NCBI GenBank assembly: GCA_045596905.1
Contig: JAZODG010000007.1
Location: forward strand, 1 to 64,000
Direction: 5' to 3'
DNA length: 64,000 nucleotides
DNA from: RGIG1681 sp045596905
Lineage (GTDB): Bacteria > Bacillota > Clostridia > Christensenellales > UBA1242
Shown here: positions 23,767 to 32,696 of the stretch, piece by piece
How positions within the stretch are numbered: the stretch's first letter is position 1
How the letters are laid out: each line of letters begins with the position of its first letter
Notes under the pieces: generated by a model
The model's input: the letters and a program-made list of their open reading frames with translations, nothing else
Database searches by the model: none
Told to the model about the DNA's origin: nothing
Program-made: the position numbers and the translations under genes

Positions 23767-24636
23767 TTATTTATGAAAATTATTGATTGTTTTGATGCTT
23801 GAACGGCATTCTTTGCACATTGAAGGTCTGAAAAAACCTTTTTCTTTAAAGAACTTTTGTTCACTTGCTGACCAAACCCATTCTTTGCCACATTTTTTGC
23901 AAGTTAAGGTCTTGTCTTCAAATGTATTTGCCCTTCTCTCTTTTTCTGCAAGCCATTCAAGATGCTTCTTTTCTTTCATCTCCAAATACTCTTGATGCTT
24001 TCTTTCCTTCATTTCCAAGTATTCTTGATGTTTGCGTTCTTTCATTTCAATATATTCTTGTTTCTTTCTTTGAGATTCCAAACGCATCAATTCTTGATGA
24101 ACAATAGCAAGTCTTTCATTTTCTTCTTTTTCTTTTTTCATTCTTTTGTCTTCTTCAGCCAAAAGTTCAGCCATTGAAAGATTCTCTTCATCAGCCTTGC
24201 TCTTTTCAACCTTAAGCTCCATTGGAACATATTTGATTCCATTAGCTTCAATTTCAGAGTCTGTTGCAACAAAGCCCATGTATTTGTAAGCATTCACAGC
24301 AGTTGGTGAAGAATTAACTGAAATCACATCAGCTTTTGTTTCTTCCAAAACAGTTTCGAGAAGTTTCTTTCCAAAACTATGTCTTTGAAATTCATTATCA
24401 ACAAAGAAAAGTGAAATATGTGAAATCTCATCACGTGTGCCAATCACACCAATAAGTCTATCTTCAATATAATATCCCCAAAGGTCAAGTGAAGAAAGTT
24501 TTTCGTTGTCATTAACAAACTTATAAAATTCTTCTCTGCCTTCTTCGGTGTAACTTGGTGCAACACACTTTTCAAAAACCTGCTTTACAAGCTCTTTTAC
24601 ATTGTTAAATTCATTAGCAGTTAATTTCTTAATCAT
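23767..24636 (-). CDS. GNAT acetyltransferase fused to a hendecad coiled coil and a zinc ribbon
   Basis: Three-part, 289-residue protein. Residues 1-140 form a GNAT fold: IGVIGTRDEISHISLFFVD, the acetyl-CoA loop EFQRHSFGKKLLE, then INVNSS-like SVNSSPTAVNAYKYMGF. Residues about 150-235 are a charged coiled coil with three exact-length 11-residue units near 194-226 (MKERKHQEYLE). The C-terminus (about 240-285) is a zinc ribbon with TCKKCGKEW and SMCKECRSS, of the type also seen alone as a small probable zinc-ribbon domain. The acetyl acceptor is unknown. It lies 57 bases after valS, with repeat copy D between, and may be translated from the valS transcript. Confidence 0.8.
   Translation of the reverse strand: MIKKLTANEFNNVKELVKQVFEKCVAPSYTEEGREEFYKFVNDNEKLSSLDLWGYYIEDRLIGVIGTRDEISHISLFFVDNEFQRHSFGKKLLETVLEETKADVISVNSSPTAVNAYKYMGFVATDSEIEANGIKYVPMELKVEKSKADEENLSMAELLAEEDKRMKKEKEENERLAIVHQELMRLESQRKKQEYIEMKERKHQEYLEMKERKHQEYLEMKEKKHLEWLAEKERRANTFEDKTLTCKKCGKEWVWSASEQKFFKEKGFFRPSMCKECRSSIKTINNFHK
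23959..24057 (-). repeat. Three tandem 33-bp units inside the GNAT fusion gene
   Basis: Units at 23959-23991, 23992-24024 and 24025-24057, in frame, each encoding 11 residues of the form MKERKHQEYLE. DNA identity between units is high but not perfect, so they are not a very recent expansion. Confidence 0.85.
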
Positions 24637-24670
24637 TTTTAATAATACCCCTTAAAGTCCGATAAATTCA

Positions 24671-24693
24671 AGTGTTATGTTTCACATAATACC
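24671..24693. repeat. Intergenic palindromic repeat, copy D (hairpin only)
   Basis: AGTGTTATG-TTTCA-CATAATACC directly abuts the valS stop codon (24694-24696). The side tag is missing, so this is a truncated copy. Confidence 0.6.
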
Positions 24694-27306
24694 CTATCCA
24701 AGTTCATTTAATCTTGCTTTTAATGCAGCAATAAGTTCTTCGTTTTTAGCAAGTTTTTCTCTTTCTGTCTTAACAAGTGTTTCAGGTGCTTTTGCCATGA
24801 AGTTAGGGTTGTTAAGCATCTTATTGCTTCTGTCAATTTCAAATTGAACTTTTCCAATATCTTTAAGCAAGATTGCTTTTTGAGTTTCAACGTCAACCTT
24901 TTCTTCAACCAAAACAAATTCACCAACATTTGTTACAAGTGTTTTACCCTGCTCTTGTTTATCAACGCTAAGCACAACGTTTGCAAGTTTTTCAATTACT
25001 GCTTTGTGTGTTTCAGCAAAATCATTTTTAGCAACTGCAAACTCTGCCTTTTCTGAAGACTTCTTGCCGTTGTCAAGTTTAAACTTACGAAGTGCAGTGA
25101 TAAGTGCAACCAATTCTTCAGTCTTTTCAGCTTGTTTTTTCAAATCAGCAAACTTTGAATAATCTTCAAGTGAAGAAATCATCAAGCTTTCTGCTTTGTT
25201 TACGAAATCAATTCTTTGATAGATATATTCTGTAACAAATGGGATAAATGGATGTAAAAGCTTCAAAATTTGACTAAATGAAGCACTAAGAACACTAACC
25301 ATTTTTTGTTTTGACTCACCACCAGCAAAAATTGCAGGTTTTGAAAGTTCAATAGCCCAGTCACAGAATGTGTCAAGCGTGAATGACACAATATTTGTTA
25401 AAGCAACACCGATATCAAATTTATCAAGGTTATTTGTTGCAACTTGAGTGATTTCAGCTGTTTTATTCATAATCCAGCTTTGAACGTCATCAAGTTCAAT
25501 GTTGTTAACATCTAAAAGTTCAACACCTTCTTGGTGCATTGAAATAAATTTGCTAGCATTCCAAACTTTATTGATAAATGCCCTGCTGTCATCAATCTTG
25601 TTATTGCTGAAACGCATATCCATACCCATTGCCATATCTTTAACAAGAGCAAGACGAAGTGCGTCTGCACCATAATCATTGATAACGTCAATTGGGTCAA
25701 CACCGTTTCCAAGACTCTTACTCATCTTTCTGCCTTGGCTATCACGAACAAGACCGTGAATCAAACAGTTTTTAAATGGAACATCATTATTGCATTCAAT
25801 GCCCATATAAACCATTTTTGTAACCCATTGAGTCAAAATATCAAAACCGGTAACAAGAACAGATGTTGGATAGAAATAATCTAAATCTGGAGTCTTTTCA
25901 GGCCAGCCAAGGGTTGTTGTTGGCCAAAGAGCAGATGAGAACCAAGTATCAAGAACATCTGGATCTTGATGGACTTTATGACTTCCACACTTTGTGCAGG
26001 TTTCAACATTAGTTTTAGAAACCATAACTTCGCCGCATTCATCACAATAATAAATAGGAATTCTGTGGCCTGTCCAAAGTTGTCTTGAAATACACCAGTC
26101 ACGAATATTGCGAAGCCAGTGGAAATAGTTCTTTTCAAATCTCTTTGGATAAATTTTAAGTGAACCGTCTTCAACGCATTTGATTGCAGGTTTAACAAGT
26201 TCTGTCATAGCAACAAACCATTGTTCTGTAACCATTGGTTCAATGGCTGTTCCACATCTATAGCAGTGGCTAACAGAGTGTGTATATGGTTCAACCTTTT
26301 CTAATAAGTCAAGTTCTTTCAAAAGTTCAACGGTCTTTTCTCTTGCTTGTTTAACATCAAGACCTTCAACTTCTTTTCCAGCAACACTTGTGATTTTGCC
26401 TTCTTTTGTGATAACTTCAATAATTTCAAGGTTATGTCTCTTTCCAACTTCATAGTCGTTAGGGTCATGAGCAGGAGTGATTTTAACCATACCTGTTCCA
26501 AACTCTTTTTCTACATATGAGTCTGCAATAATAGGTATTTCCCTATTAATGATTGGAACATAAACCTTCTTTCCAACAATGTCTTTATATCTTTTATCAT
26601 CAGGACTAACAGCAACAGCAGTGTCACCATAAAGTGTTTCTGGTCTTGTTGTTGCAACAGTGATATATCCACTTCCGTCAACAAATGGATAATGAATATG
26701 CCACATGTTACCTGCATCGTCTGAATAAACAATTTCATCATCAGAAATAACTGACTTACAGTGTGTGCACCAGTTGGTTTCTCTTGAACCACGATAAATA
26801 TAACCTTTGTTATAAAGTCTGATAAATGCTTCTAAAACAGCATTTGTGCTAACTTCGTCCATAGTAAAGCGATATCTATCCCAGTCAGCAGAAGCACCCA
26901 TTTTTTTAAACTGGTTCAAAATTGTGCTGCCATAAAAGTTATACCAATCCCAAGCTTCCTTATCAAAAGCTTCACGACCAATACCTTCTTTTGTTTTTCC
27001 TTCATTAGCAAGCTTTTCAACAATTTTGTGTTCTGTCGCAATAGCTGCGTGGTCAGTTCCAGGAAGCCAAAGTGCTTCAAAACCTTGCATTTTCTTATAT
27101 CTTGTCAAAATATCTTGAAGAGTAACGTCACAAGCATGACCAATGTGTGCCTTGCTAGTTACGTTTGGTGGTGGCATAACAATAGTAAAAGGCTTTTTAT
27201 CTTTGTTTACTCTAGCCTTAAAATAGCCCTTTTCTTCCCATACCTTATAAACTTCATCTTCAAATTGTTGAGGAATATAACTTCCTTCATTTCTCATAAA
27301 ACTCAT
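24694..27306 (-). CDS. valS: Valyl-tRNA synthetase
   Basis: Class I synthetase charging tRNA-Val, with an editing domain that removes mischarged threonine. The 870 residues match the bacterial type. Visible are the HIGH motif in PPPNVTSKAHIGHA (about 42-55), the conserved LWLPGTDHAAIATE, the editing core GYITVATTRPETLYGDTAVA and ITPAHDPNDYEVG, cysteine pairs (CHRC-like CYRCG; CDECG and CTKCG) and KMSKS in GRKMSKSLGNGVDP. The C-terminal coiled coil ends in LKARLNELG. AGGAG lies seven bases before the ATG. Unlike glyQS and ileS it has no T-box leader; it follows galE by 71 bases and may be read from galE. Confidence 0.96.
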   Translation of the reverse strand: MSFMRNEGSYIPQQFEDEVYKVWEEKGYFKARVNKDKKPFTIVMPPPNVTSKAHIGHACDVTLQDILTRYKKMQGFEALWLPGTDHAAIATEHKIVEKLANEGKTKEGIGREAFDKEAWDWYNFYGSTILNQFKKMGASADWDRYRFTMDEVSTNAVLEAFIRLYNKGYIYRGSRETNWCTHCKSVISDDEIVYSDDAGNMWHIHYPFVDGSGYITVATTRPETLYGDTAVAVSPDDKRYKDIVGKKVYVPIINREIPIIADSYVEKEFGTGMVKITPAHDPNDYEVGKRHNLEIIEVITKEGKITSVAGKEVEGLDVKQAREKTVELLKELDLLEKVEPYTHSVSHCYRCGTAIEPMVTEQWFVAMTELVKPAIKCVEDGSLKIYPKRFEKNYFHWLRNIRDWCISRQLWTGHRIPIYYCDECGEVMVSKTNVETCTKCGSHKVHQDPDVLDTWFSSALWPTTTLGWPEKTPDLDYFYPTSVLVTGFDILTQWVTKMVYMGIECNNDVPFKNCLIHGLVRDSQGRKMSKSLGNGVDPIDVINDYGADALRLALVKDMAMGMDMRFSNNKIDDSRAFINKVWNASKFISMHQEGVELLDVNNIELDDVQSWIMNKTAEITQVATNNLDKFDIGVALTNIVSFTLDTFCDWAIELSKPAIFAGGESKQKMVSVLSASFSQILKLLHPFIPFVTEYIYQRIDFVNKAESLMISSLEDYSKFADLKKQAEKTEELVALITALRKFKLDNGKKSSEKAEFAVAKNDFAETHKAVIEKLANVVLSVDKQEQGKTLVTNVGEFVLVEEKVDVETQKAILLKDIGKVQFEIDRSNKMLNNPNFMAKAPETLVKTEREKLAKNEELIAALKARLNELG

Positions 27307-27377
27307 TATTTTCTCCTAAATTAGCTGATACCTTAAAATAATACTCCGAAAATAATCATTTTTCAATAGCAGTTAAG

Positions 27378-28388
27378 TTATTTTTTATTATTTTTTTGAT
27401 ATTGATAGCTTGATTTACACATTTCATCAAGAGTCTTTTCAGCCTTAAATCCAAGTTCTTCTTCAGCAAGCTTTGGCGATGCATAACATGTTGCAACGTC
27501 ACCTGGTCTTCTGTCAGTAATTTCATACTTAACCAAATCGCCATTAACTCTGTTAAATGTATTAACAATATCAAGAACTGAATACCCTGTTCCAGTTCCA
27601 AGATTGTAAATTTTTAAACCAACTTCTTTTTCTTTGATAATCTTTTCAATAGACAAAAGATGTGCTCTTGCAAGGTCAACAACGTGAATATAATCTCTAA
27701 CACCTGTTCCGTCTTTTGTGTCATAGTCATTACCAAACACACTCAAGTGGTCAAGTTCACCAACAGCAACTTTGCAAATATATGGCATCAAGTTGTTTGG
27801 AATACCATTTGGATCTTCACCAAGAAGACCTGTTTCATGCGCACCAATAGGATTGAAATATCTCAAAAGCACAACATTGAAATCTTTGTTAACAGCTTGA
27901 AAATCTTTCAAAATAAACTCATTGAAAAGTTTTGTTCTGCCATATGGGTTTGAAGCTGAAAGCAATGAGTTTTCAGTAAGCGGCATTGTATTTTCTGGTG
28001 AATAAACAGTTGCAGAAGAACTGAAAACAATGTTTTTGCAATTATGTCTTTTCATAACTTCAAGCAAAACAAATGTTGAAATCAAGTTGTTTTCATAATA
28101 CATAAGTGGTTCACGAACAGATTCGCCCACTGCTTTATAGCCTGCAAAATGAATAACACCATAAAGGTCTTCATTTTCAGCAAACAACTTTTCTAATGCG
28201 TTTTCATCACAAACATCAATTTGATAGAAACCAACATCTTTTCCTGTGATTTTTTTAATTTTTTCAATAACCTCAATTTTTGAGTTAGATAAGTTGTCAG
28301 CAATAACAACTTCGTGTCCGTTTTCCAAAAGTTGGACGGCTGTGTGTGAACCGATAAATCCAAGTCCACCAGTAAGTAAAATTTTCAT
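27378..28388 (-). CDS. galE: UDP-glucose 4-epimerase
   Basis: Interconverts UDP-glucose and UDP-galactose for galactose use and surface-sugar synthesis. The 336 residues are of standard length. The NAD-binding GGLGFIGSH (about 7-15), IADNLSN, the catalytic serine in VFSSSATVYS and the YGRTK motif with catalytic tyrosine are all present, as are RYFNPIGAH and the C-terminal RRPGDVATCYA. AGGGG precedes the ATG. valS lies downstream. galU at 58 kb could supply its substrate. Confidence 0.95.
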   Translation of the reverse strand: MKILLTGGLGFIGSHTAVQLLENGHEVVIADNLSNSKIEVIEKIKKITGKDVGFYQIDVCDENALEKLFAENEDLYGVIHFAGYKAVGESVREPLMYYENNLISTFVLLEVMKRHNCKNIVFSSSATVYSPENTMPLTENSLLSASNPYGRTKLFNEFILKDFQAVNKDFNVVLLRYFNPIGAHETGLLGEDPNGIPNNLMPYICKVAVGELDHLSVFGNDYDTKDGTGVRDYIHVVDLARAHLLSIEKIIKEKEVGLKIYNLGTGTGYSVLDIVNTFNRVNGDLVKYEITDRRPGDVATCYASPKLAEEELGFKAEKTLDEMCKSSYQYQKNNKK

Positions 28389-28406
28389 AAATATATTTCC
28401 CCTTTT

Positions 28407-28598
28407 TTATAATATTACACAAAGTAGTAGCATAACCAAGAACACAATAAAACAAATCATTCTGGTTTTAACAATAATACGCAGTCTTCTGCTTGGGTCT
28501 TTTTTGTTTTTTTGTTCAGGCACAAATAACGGAACAGCCAAACATATACCAGCACAAATTGTCATAACGCCCAAAAATACAAGTTTTGCAATAGCCAT
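28407..28598 (-). CDS. Small membrane protein (63 residues)
   Basis: Two hydrophobic segments (AKLVFLGVMTICAGICLAVP and MICFIVFLVMLLLCVIL) flank a basic loop (KNKKDPSRRLRIIVK). Its ATG overlaps the stop of the upstream membrane protein (TAATG) and has AAGGAGA upstream, so translation is coupled. No family is recognised. The tight coupling suggests the two membrane proteins work together. Confidence 0.75.
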   Translation of the reverse strand: MAIAKLVFLGVMTICAGICLAVPLFVPEQKNKKDPSRRLRIIVKTRMICFIVFLVMLLLCVIL

Positions 28599-29197
28599 TA
28601 ATCTTTATCTCCTTCATCTGAGTTTGATTGTATAACATCAGCGATAATATCTTCTTCTTTTTTATTTTCAACTTGATTTTTGTCATCAAGATTACAAAAA
28701 ACCTTCATAACAAGATTGATTGATTCAAATACGAACGCAAAGATTGAAAAGTATAATTTTGAAACATTAAAGAAGTATGTCAAGAAGCAAATCATTGAGC
28801 AAAGCTTAATGAAATCAACAACAAGGTTTTCACGCTTTGTTAAGTTTTTGTTTTTAATAACAAACACATCAATGATGATAAGTAGCACCTCAAGAATAAC
28901 AAGCAAAATCAAAAATAAATTTAAAACTTCTGTATGTTTTGAATATTCAAAATATATAACCGAAATAACAGCAATCAAATTAACAAGTTCAAACAGCAAA
29001 TATGTCAGTTTATAGTTTGTTAAGATTGTTCCATATTTTCTATCCAAAATGTTAAGCACAATGCACAAAACAATAGCGATAAAATATACAGCAGCAACAA
29101 TTTTTATACTAAAAAACATTCCCAAAAAAGCAATGCTTGCCAAAAGAAGCATCATATAAACAAAAAATTTTGGAAATTTTGAACTAGATTCAAACAT
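28598..29197 (-). CDS. Polytopic membrane protein of unknown function
   Basis: 199 residues with about six hydrophobic segments (FFVYMMLLLASIAFLGMFF, AAVYFIAIVLCIVL, YLLFELVNLIAVISVIYF, LFLILLVILEVLLIIIDVFV, FIKLCSMICFLTYFFN, YFSIFAFVFESINLVM) and an acidic cytoplasmic-type tail. Not recognised. AGGAGAG precedes the ATG. A promoter lies just upstream, divergent from the ABC importer. A 63-residue membrane protein is translationally coupled downstream. Confidence 0.75.
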   Translation of the reverse strand: MFESSSKFPKFFVYMMLLLASIAFLGMFFSIKIVAAVYFIAIVLCIVLNILDRKYGTILTNYKLTYLLFELVNLIAVISVIYFEYSKHTEVLNLFLILLVILEVLLIIIDVFVIKNKNLTKRENLVVDFIKLCSMICFLTYFFNVSKLYFSIFAFVFESINLVMKVFCNLDDKNQVENKKEEDIIADVIQSNSDEGDKD

Positions 29198-29216
29198 AAT
29201 CTCTCCTACATAGAAA

Positions 29217-29245
29217 ATAATAACAAATTTAAGATAAAAAGTAAA
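29217..29245 (-). promoter_or_regulatory. Promoter of the membrane-protein pair
   Basis: Minus-strand TTTACT (29245-29240), 17-base spacer, TATTAT (29222-29217), 19 bases before the start. Confidence 0.6.
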
Positions 29246-29298
29246 ATTGTTTTGCCGATAAAATCACAATTTAACGAAACTTTCATAATATATTTTGT

Positions 29299-29324
29299 AA
29301 GAGAATGCTATTTTTGATTCTCTT
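29299..29324. promoter_or_regulatory. Inverted repeat upstream of the ABC importer
   Basis: AAGAGAAT (29299-29306) and ATTCTCTT (29317-29324) form a perfect 8-base inverted repeat, immediately followed by ATAAAA and, 19 bases on, the start codon. It could be an operator or a leader hairpin. Confidence 0.4.
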
Positions 29325-29343
29325 ATAAAATTATGGAGGAATA

Positions 29344-30339
29344 ATGAGAAAATTTATAACAATCTTATGTGCTTTTGCTCTTGTGATTTGCACAAGTCTT
29401 TGCTTTGTTGGTTGCAAAAAAGAAAACAAATCAGGTTTGGTTCGCATCAATGAAGTAACCCACAGTGTATTTTATGCCCCACTATATGTTGCAATCAATA
29501 AAGGCTATATGGAAGAAGAAGGCATAACAATTGAACTTGTCAATGGTGGCGGCAGTGACGCCAGCATGACAGCCCTTTTATCTGGTTCTGCAGATATTGC
29601 TCTTATGGGCCCAGAAACAGTTGTTTACGTTGAAGCCAGTGGAAGCACCAATCACCCTGTTGTGTTTGGACAACTCACAAAAAAAGACGGCAGCTTTTTA
29701 ATTTCAAAAACACCAATAACAAACTTTAGTTTTGGTTCGTCATTAACAGGTAAAAAAGCTATCATTGGCAGAAATGGTGGCATGCCAGCCATGACGTTTG
29801 AATGGTTATGCAATCAATCAGGAATCATCAACGGCACAAATGTCACGCTTGACAAAGAAACTTCATTTAACATGATGGTTTCAGTCTTTGAATCAACAAA
29901 CGCAGACTTCTGCACTATGTTTGAGCCAACAGCTTCAGCTTTTGTTTCTGCAGGAAAAGGCTATTATGTCGGTTCAGTTGGAGAATATTCTGGTGAAATC
30001 CCATACACATGCTTTATGGCATACCCAAGCTACATTTCAAACAATAAAGCCCAAATTGAAGGCTTCTTAAGAGCAATCAAAAAAGCGTATTTATTCATCA
30101 CGACATCTCCGTCTTTGGAAGTTGCAGAAGCACTTGTTCCATCATTTGACGGAACAACAAAAGAAGAACTTGCAACTGCTGTTGAAAGATATCTTGAGAT
30201 TGACGCTTGGTCAAACTCACCAGCTATGAGCAAAGACTCTTATGCCAGACTTTTGTCCGTGCTCAAAAATGCAGGAACAATCGAATCTGACGTTGAGTTC
30301 AGCAAAGTTGTTGACAACACAATTGCAAACACCATTTAA
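29344..30339 (+). CDS. ABC transporter substrate-binding lipoprotein (NMT1/SsuA-like)
   Basis: The external binding protein of an importer. The 331 residues begin with a lipoprotein signal peptide (ITILCAFALVICTSLCFVGC) with the acylated cysteine near 24. The mature protein is NMT1/THI5-like: FYAPLYVAINKGYMEEEGI, VNGGGSDASMTALLSGSADI and GPETVVYVEA are typical of this fold. Members bind pyrimidine precursors, sulfonates, taurine or nitrate; the ligand cannot be told here. GGAGG precedes the ATG. ATPase and permease genes follow in order. Lgt, at 12 kb, would process the lipobox. Confidence 0.9.
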   Translation: MRKFITILCAFALVICTSLCFVGCKKENKSGLVRINEVTHSVFYAPLYVAINKGYMEEEGITIELVNGGGSDASMTALLSGSADIALMGPETVVYVEASGSTNHPVVFGQLTKKDGSFLISKTPITNFSFGSSLTGKKAIIGRNGGMPAMTFEWLCNQSGIINGTNVTLDKETSFNMMVSVFESTNADFCTMFEPTASAFVSAGKGYYVGSVGEYSGEIPYTCFMAYPSYISNNKAQIEGFLRAIKKAYLFITTSPSLEVAEALVPSFDGTTKEELATAVERYLEIDAWSNSPAMSKDSYARLLSVLKNAGTIESDVEFSKVVDNTIANTI

Positions 30340-30371
30340 TCTTTTGAATCATATTCAAAGGAGAAACTTTT

Positions 30372-31127
30372 ATGAGAAAACAACTAGAGTTAAAGGACAT
30401 TTCTTTAACATATCAAACCTTAAAATCTGAAACTGAAGCAATAAAAAGCATTTCATTTAGTGTTGATGACGGCGAATTTGTTAGCATAGTTGGTCCAAGT
30501 GGCTCAGGAAAAACAACCATTCTTTCACTGATTGCCGGACTTTTAAAACCAACTTCGGGAGAAATAACTCTTGACAACAAAAAAGTTATTGGAGTCTCAA
30601 CTGACGTTGGCTATATGTTTCAAAGAGACAATCTATTTGAATGGCTAAACATCTATCAAAATGTTTTAATTGGTCCAAAAATCAACCATAGCAAAAACTG
30701 TCTAGACAAACACAAACTGAAAGAACTTTTGTCAAAATACGGGCTTGAAGGCTTTGAAAAATCAAAACCAAATGAACTTTCTGGTGGAATGAGACAAAGA
30801 GTATCACTTATTAGAACTCTTGCCCTAAACCCTAAGGTTTTGCTTCTTGATGAACCATTCTCTGCCCTTGATTCACAGACAAGATTGTCTGTTCAAAACA
30901 ATATTCATTCAATCATAAAGTCTGAACATAAAACAGCTATCCTTGTCACACACGATATTGCTGAAGCTATTTCAATGAGCGACAGAATAATCGTTTTAAC
31001 AAAACGTCCAGGACAAATCAAAACTATAATAAAAATAAACTTTGACAAAACCTTGTCTCCCCTTGAAAGACGAAACAACCCTGAATTTAACACATACTTT
31101 AAACTTTTATGGGACGAACTTCAATGA
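30372..31127 (+). CDS. ABC transporter ATP-binding protein (SsuB/TauB-like)
   Basis: The ATPase that powers the importer. The 251 residues have Walker A GPSGSGKTT (about 43-51), the Q-loop in YMFQRDNLFEW, the signature LSGGMRQRVSLIRTLA, Walker B VLLLDEPFSALD, and the H-loop in VTHDIAEA. The MxQRDxLxxW pattern after the Q-loop is characteristic of nitrate/sulfonate/taurine-type ATPases. GGAGAAAC precedes the ATG. The stop overlaps the permease start (ATGA). Confidence 0.93.
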   Translation: MRKQLELKDISLTYQTLKSETEAIKSISFSVDDGEFVSIVGPSGSGKTTILSLIAGLLKPTSGEITLDNKKVIGVSTDVGYMFQRDNLFEWLNIYQNVLIGPKINHSKNCLDKHKLKELLSKYGLEGFEKSKPNELSGGMRQRVSLIRTLALNPKVLLLDEPFSALDSQTRLSVQNNIHSIIKSEHKTAILVTHDIAEAISMSDRIIVLTKRPGQIKTIIKINFDKTLSPLERRNNPEFNTYFKLLWDELQ

Positions 31128-31948
31128 AAACATTAAAGCTTAAACGAAAAAAAATTCAGGGCTCACTCACCCACATTAAATTTGTTAAACGTGAAAAAAC
31201 AAAAAACATTTTAATCAATCTTTCAAGGATATTTATTTTATTGTTTTTGATTGGCGCTTGGGAGCTTATTGCTTACAAAAACTGGGTTGACCCATTCATA
31301 ATTTCTTCACCTTCAAGAATAGTTAAACAAACCATTTCACTCTATGAAAATGGAACATTATTCACACACATATTCACAACCTTAAACGAAACTATTATTG
31401 CATTTGCCTTAAGCACCTTAATAGGACTTGCTGTTGCAATAACACTATATTCATTAAAGTTCCTTCACAAGGTTCTTGAACCATATTTGGTAATACTCAA
31501 CAGCTTACCAAAAATCGCCCTTGGTCCACTGATTATCATTTGGGTTGGCATCGGCACAAAAGCGATTGTAACCATGGGCATACTCATCTGTGTAATAATA
31601 ACAATAATCAATCTTTTAAACTCATATCTTGAAGTTCCAAACGAAAAAATTATGCTTTTAAAATCAATGGGGGCAAATAAGTTTCAAATCATGACAAAAC
31701 TCATATTTCCTGCCACCCTGCCAAACTTTATTGCCACACTCAAAATCAATCTTGGCATGGCATGGGTTGGCGTCATTATGGGAGAATATCTCTCAAGCAA
31801 AGCAGGTCTTGGATATTTGCTTGTCTATGGTGGACAGGTCTTCAAACTTGACCTTGTAATGACAGCAATAATCATACTTTGCATTCTTTCAGGCATCATG
31901 TATGGAATCATCTCACTATTTGAAAAACTAATAACTAAAGGCAGATAA
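31124..31948 (+). CDS. ABC transporter permease (SsuC/TauC-like)
   Basis: The membrane channel of the importer. The 274 residues have a strongly basic N-terminus (KLKRKKIQGSLTHIK) longer than usual for the family, then six hydrophobic segments and the cytoplasmic EAA loop (EVPNEKIMLLKSMGANKFQIMTKLIFPATLPN). The start at 31124 overlaps the ATPase stop by four bases (ATGA) and has no separate ribosome site, which points to coupled translation. An in-frame start at 31109 is possible but less likely. A hairpin terminator closes the operon. Confidence 0.9.
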   Translation: MKTLKLKRKKIQGSLTHIKFVKREKTKNILINLSRIFILLFLIGAWELIAYKNWVDPFIISSPSRIVKQTISLYENGTLFTHIFTTLNETIIAFALSTLIGLAVAITLYSLKFLHKVLEPYLVILNSLPKIALGPLIIIWVGIGTKAIVTMGILICVIITIINLLNSYLEVPNEKIMLLKSMGANKFQIMTKLIFPATLPNFIATLKINLGMAWVGVIMGEYLSSKAGLGYLLVYGGQVFKLDLVMTAIIILCILSGIMYGIISLFEKLITKGR

Positions 31949-31975
31949 AAAAGACAGGTCACCCTGTCTTTTTAA
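31946..31975 (+). terminator. Terminator of the ABC importer operon
   Basis: AAAAAGACAGG-TCA-CCCTGTCTTTTT right after the permease stop. It overlaps the end of the converging export-protein gene and can work on both strands. Confidence 0.85.
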
Positions 31976-32667
31976 TTTTCAATATTTTCCACATTTTCGC
32001 TAGGTTCTTTATCTAAAGCATCAACTTGCTTTTTGCTCTTTATTTTATCAAATAACTTTTTGCATAATGCAAAGAGAATAAACAACGCAATTAATGCCAA
32101 GAATATCCATAAAACAATGATTGTGTTGTCAGCAAACAAATATGAAACAGCCATAATAATAAGCCCTGCAACCAGGTTGCCTGAAATAACAGCTGACATT
32201 GTTGCTGTTTTGCTCATTCCAATAAACACTGCAATCGCTGTTCCCGTCCAAACCCCAGTAAGTGGCAATGGAACTGCAACAAATGCAAATACACCAAGCC
32301 ATTTAATAAGATTTTTTCTCTTTTCATTTTTCTCATTTTTAACGTTATCATTGATTTTTTGAGAATTCTTAGAAATCTTGTTTTCAATCCAGTCTGCAAG
32401 TTTTTTGAATGCTCTTGTCTTTTTTATCCAATTGAATATCGGCAAAAACAAGAATGTCAAAATCACACAAACAAGCGAAGAACCTGCAAGTGATATTAAA
32501 AATGAAAGCCACACAGGAAGTGCATTTGCACCCCACATTGCTTCAGCAGCACCAAAAGGTATTGCTCCACGAAGTTCCACAATCGGAATCATTGATATAA
32601 TAAACGTTGCAATGCCACTATGTTCGCCAAATATCGCAACAAACAAGTTTTTAAGCCATTCAGCCAT
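31972..32667 (-). CDS. Small multidrug export-like membrane protein
   Basis: The 231 residues match the Sm_multidrug_ex family (COG2426). Key features are SMIPIVELRGAIPFG near residue 25, a charged central loop (about 85-120), and the second conserved half GVFAFVAVPLPLTGVWTGT near residue 125. The two halves form an inverted pair typical of this fold. A lysine/glutamate-rich tail follows the last helix. Transport substrate is not established; the family name is historical. AGGGG precedes the ATG. It lies 29 bases after the metallo-beta-lactamase-fold gene. Confidence 0.85.
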   Translation of the reverse strand: MAEWLKNLFVAIFGEHSGIATFIISMIPIVELRGAIPFGAAEAMWGANALPVWLSFLISLAGSSLVCVILTFLFLPIFNWIKKTRAFKKLADWIENKISKNSQKINDNVKNEKNEKRKNLIKWLGVFAFVAVPLPLTGVWTGTAIAVFIGMSKTATMSAVISGNLVAGLIIMAVSYLFADNTIIVLWIFLALIALFILFALCKKLFDKIKSKKQVDALDKEPSENVENIEN

Positions 32668-32696
32668 TATATTCCCCTATAAAGTTTATTCACATA

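Noticed and set aside
27307..27377. T-box leader for valS
   Set aside because: The gap after galE is only 71 bases, with no GGTGG core or terminator.
29220..29343. Possible TPP riboswitch before the NMT1-type importer
   Set aside because: The conserved CTGAGA and ACCTGATCT-like elements are missing and the leader is too short.
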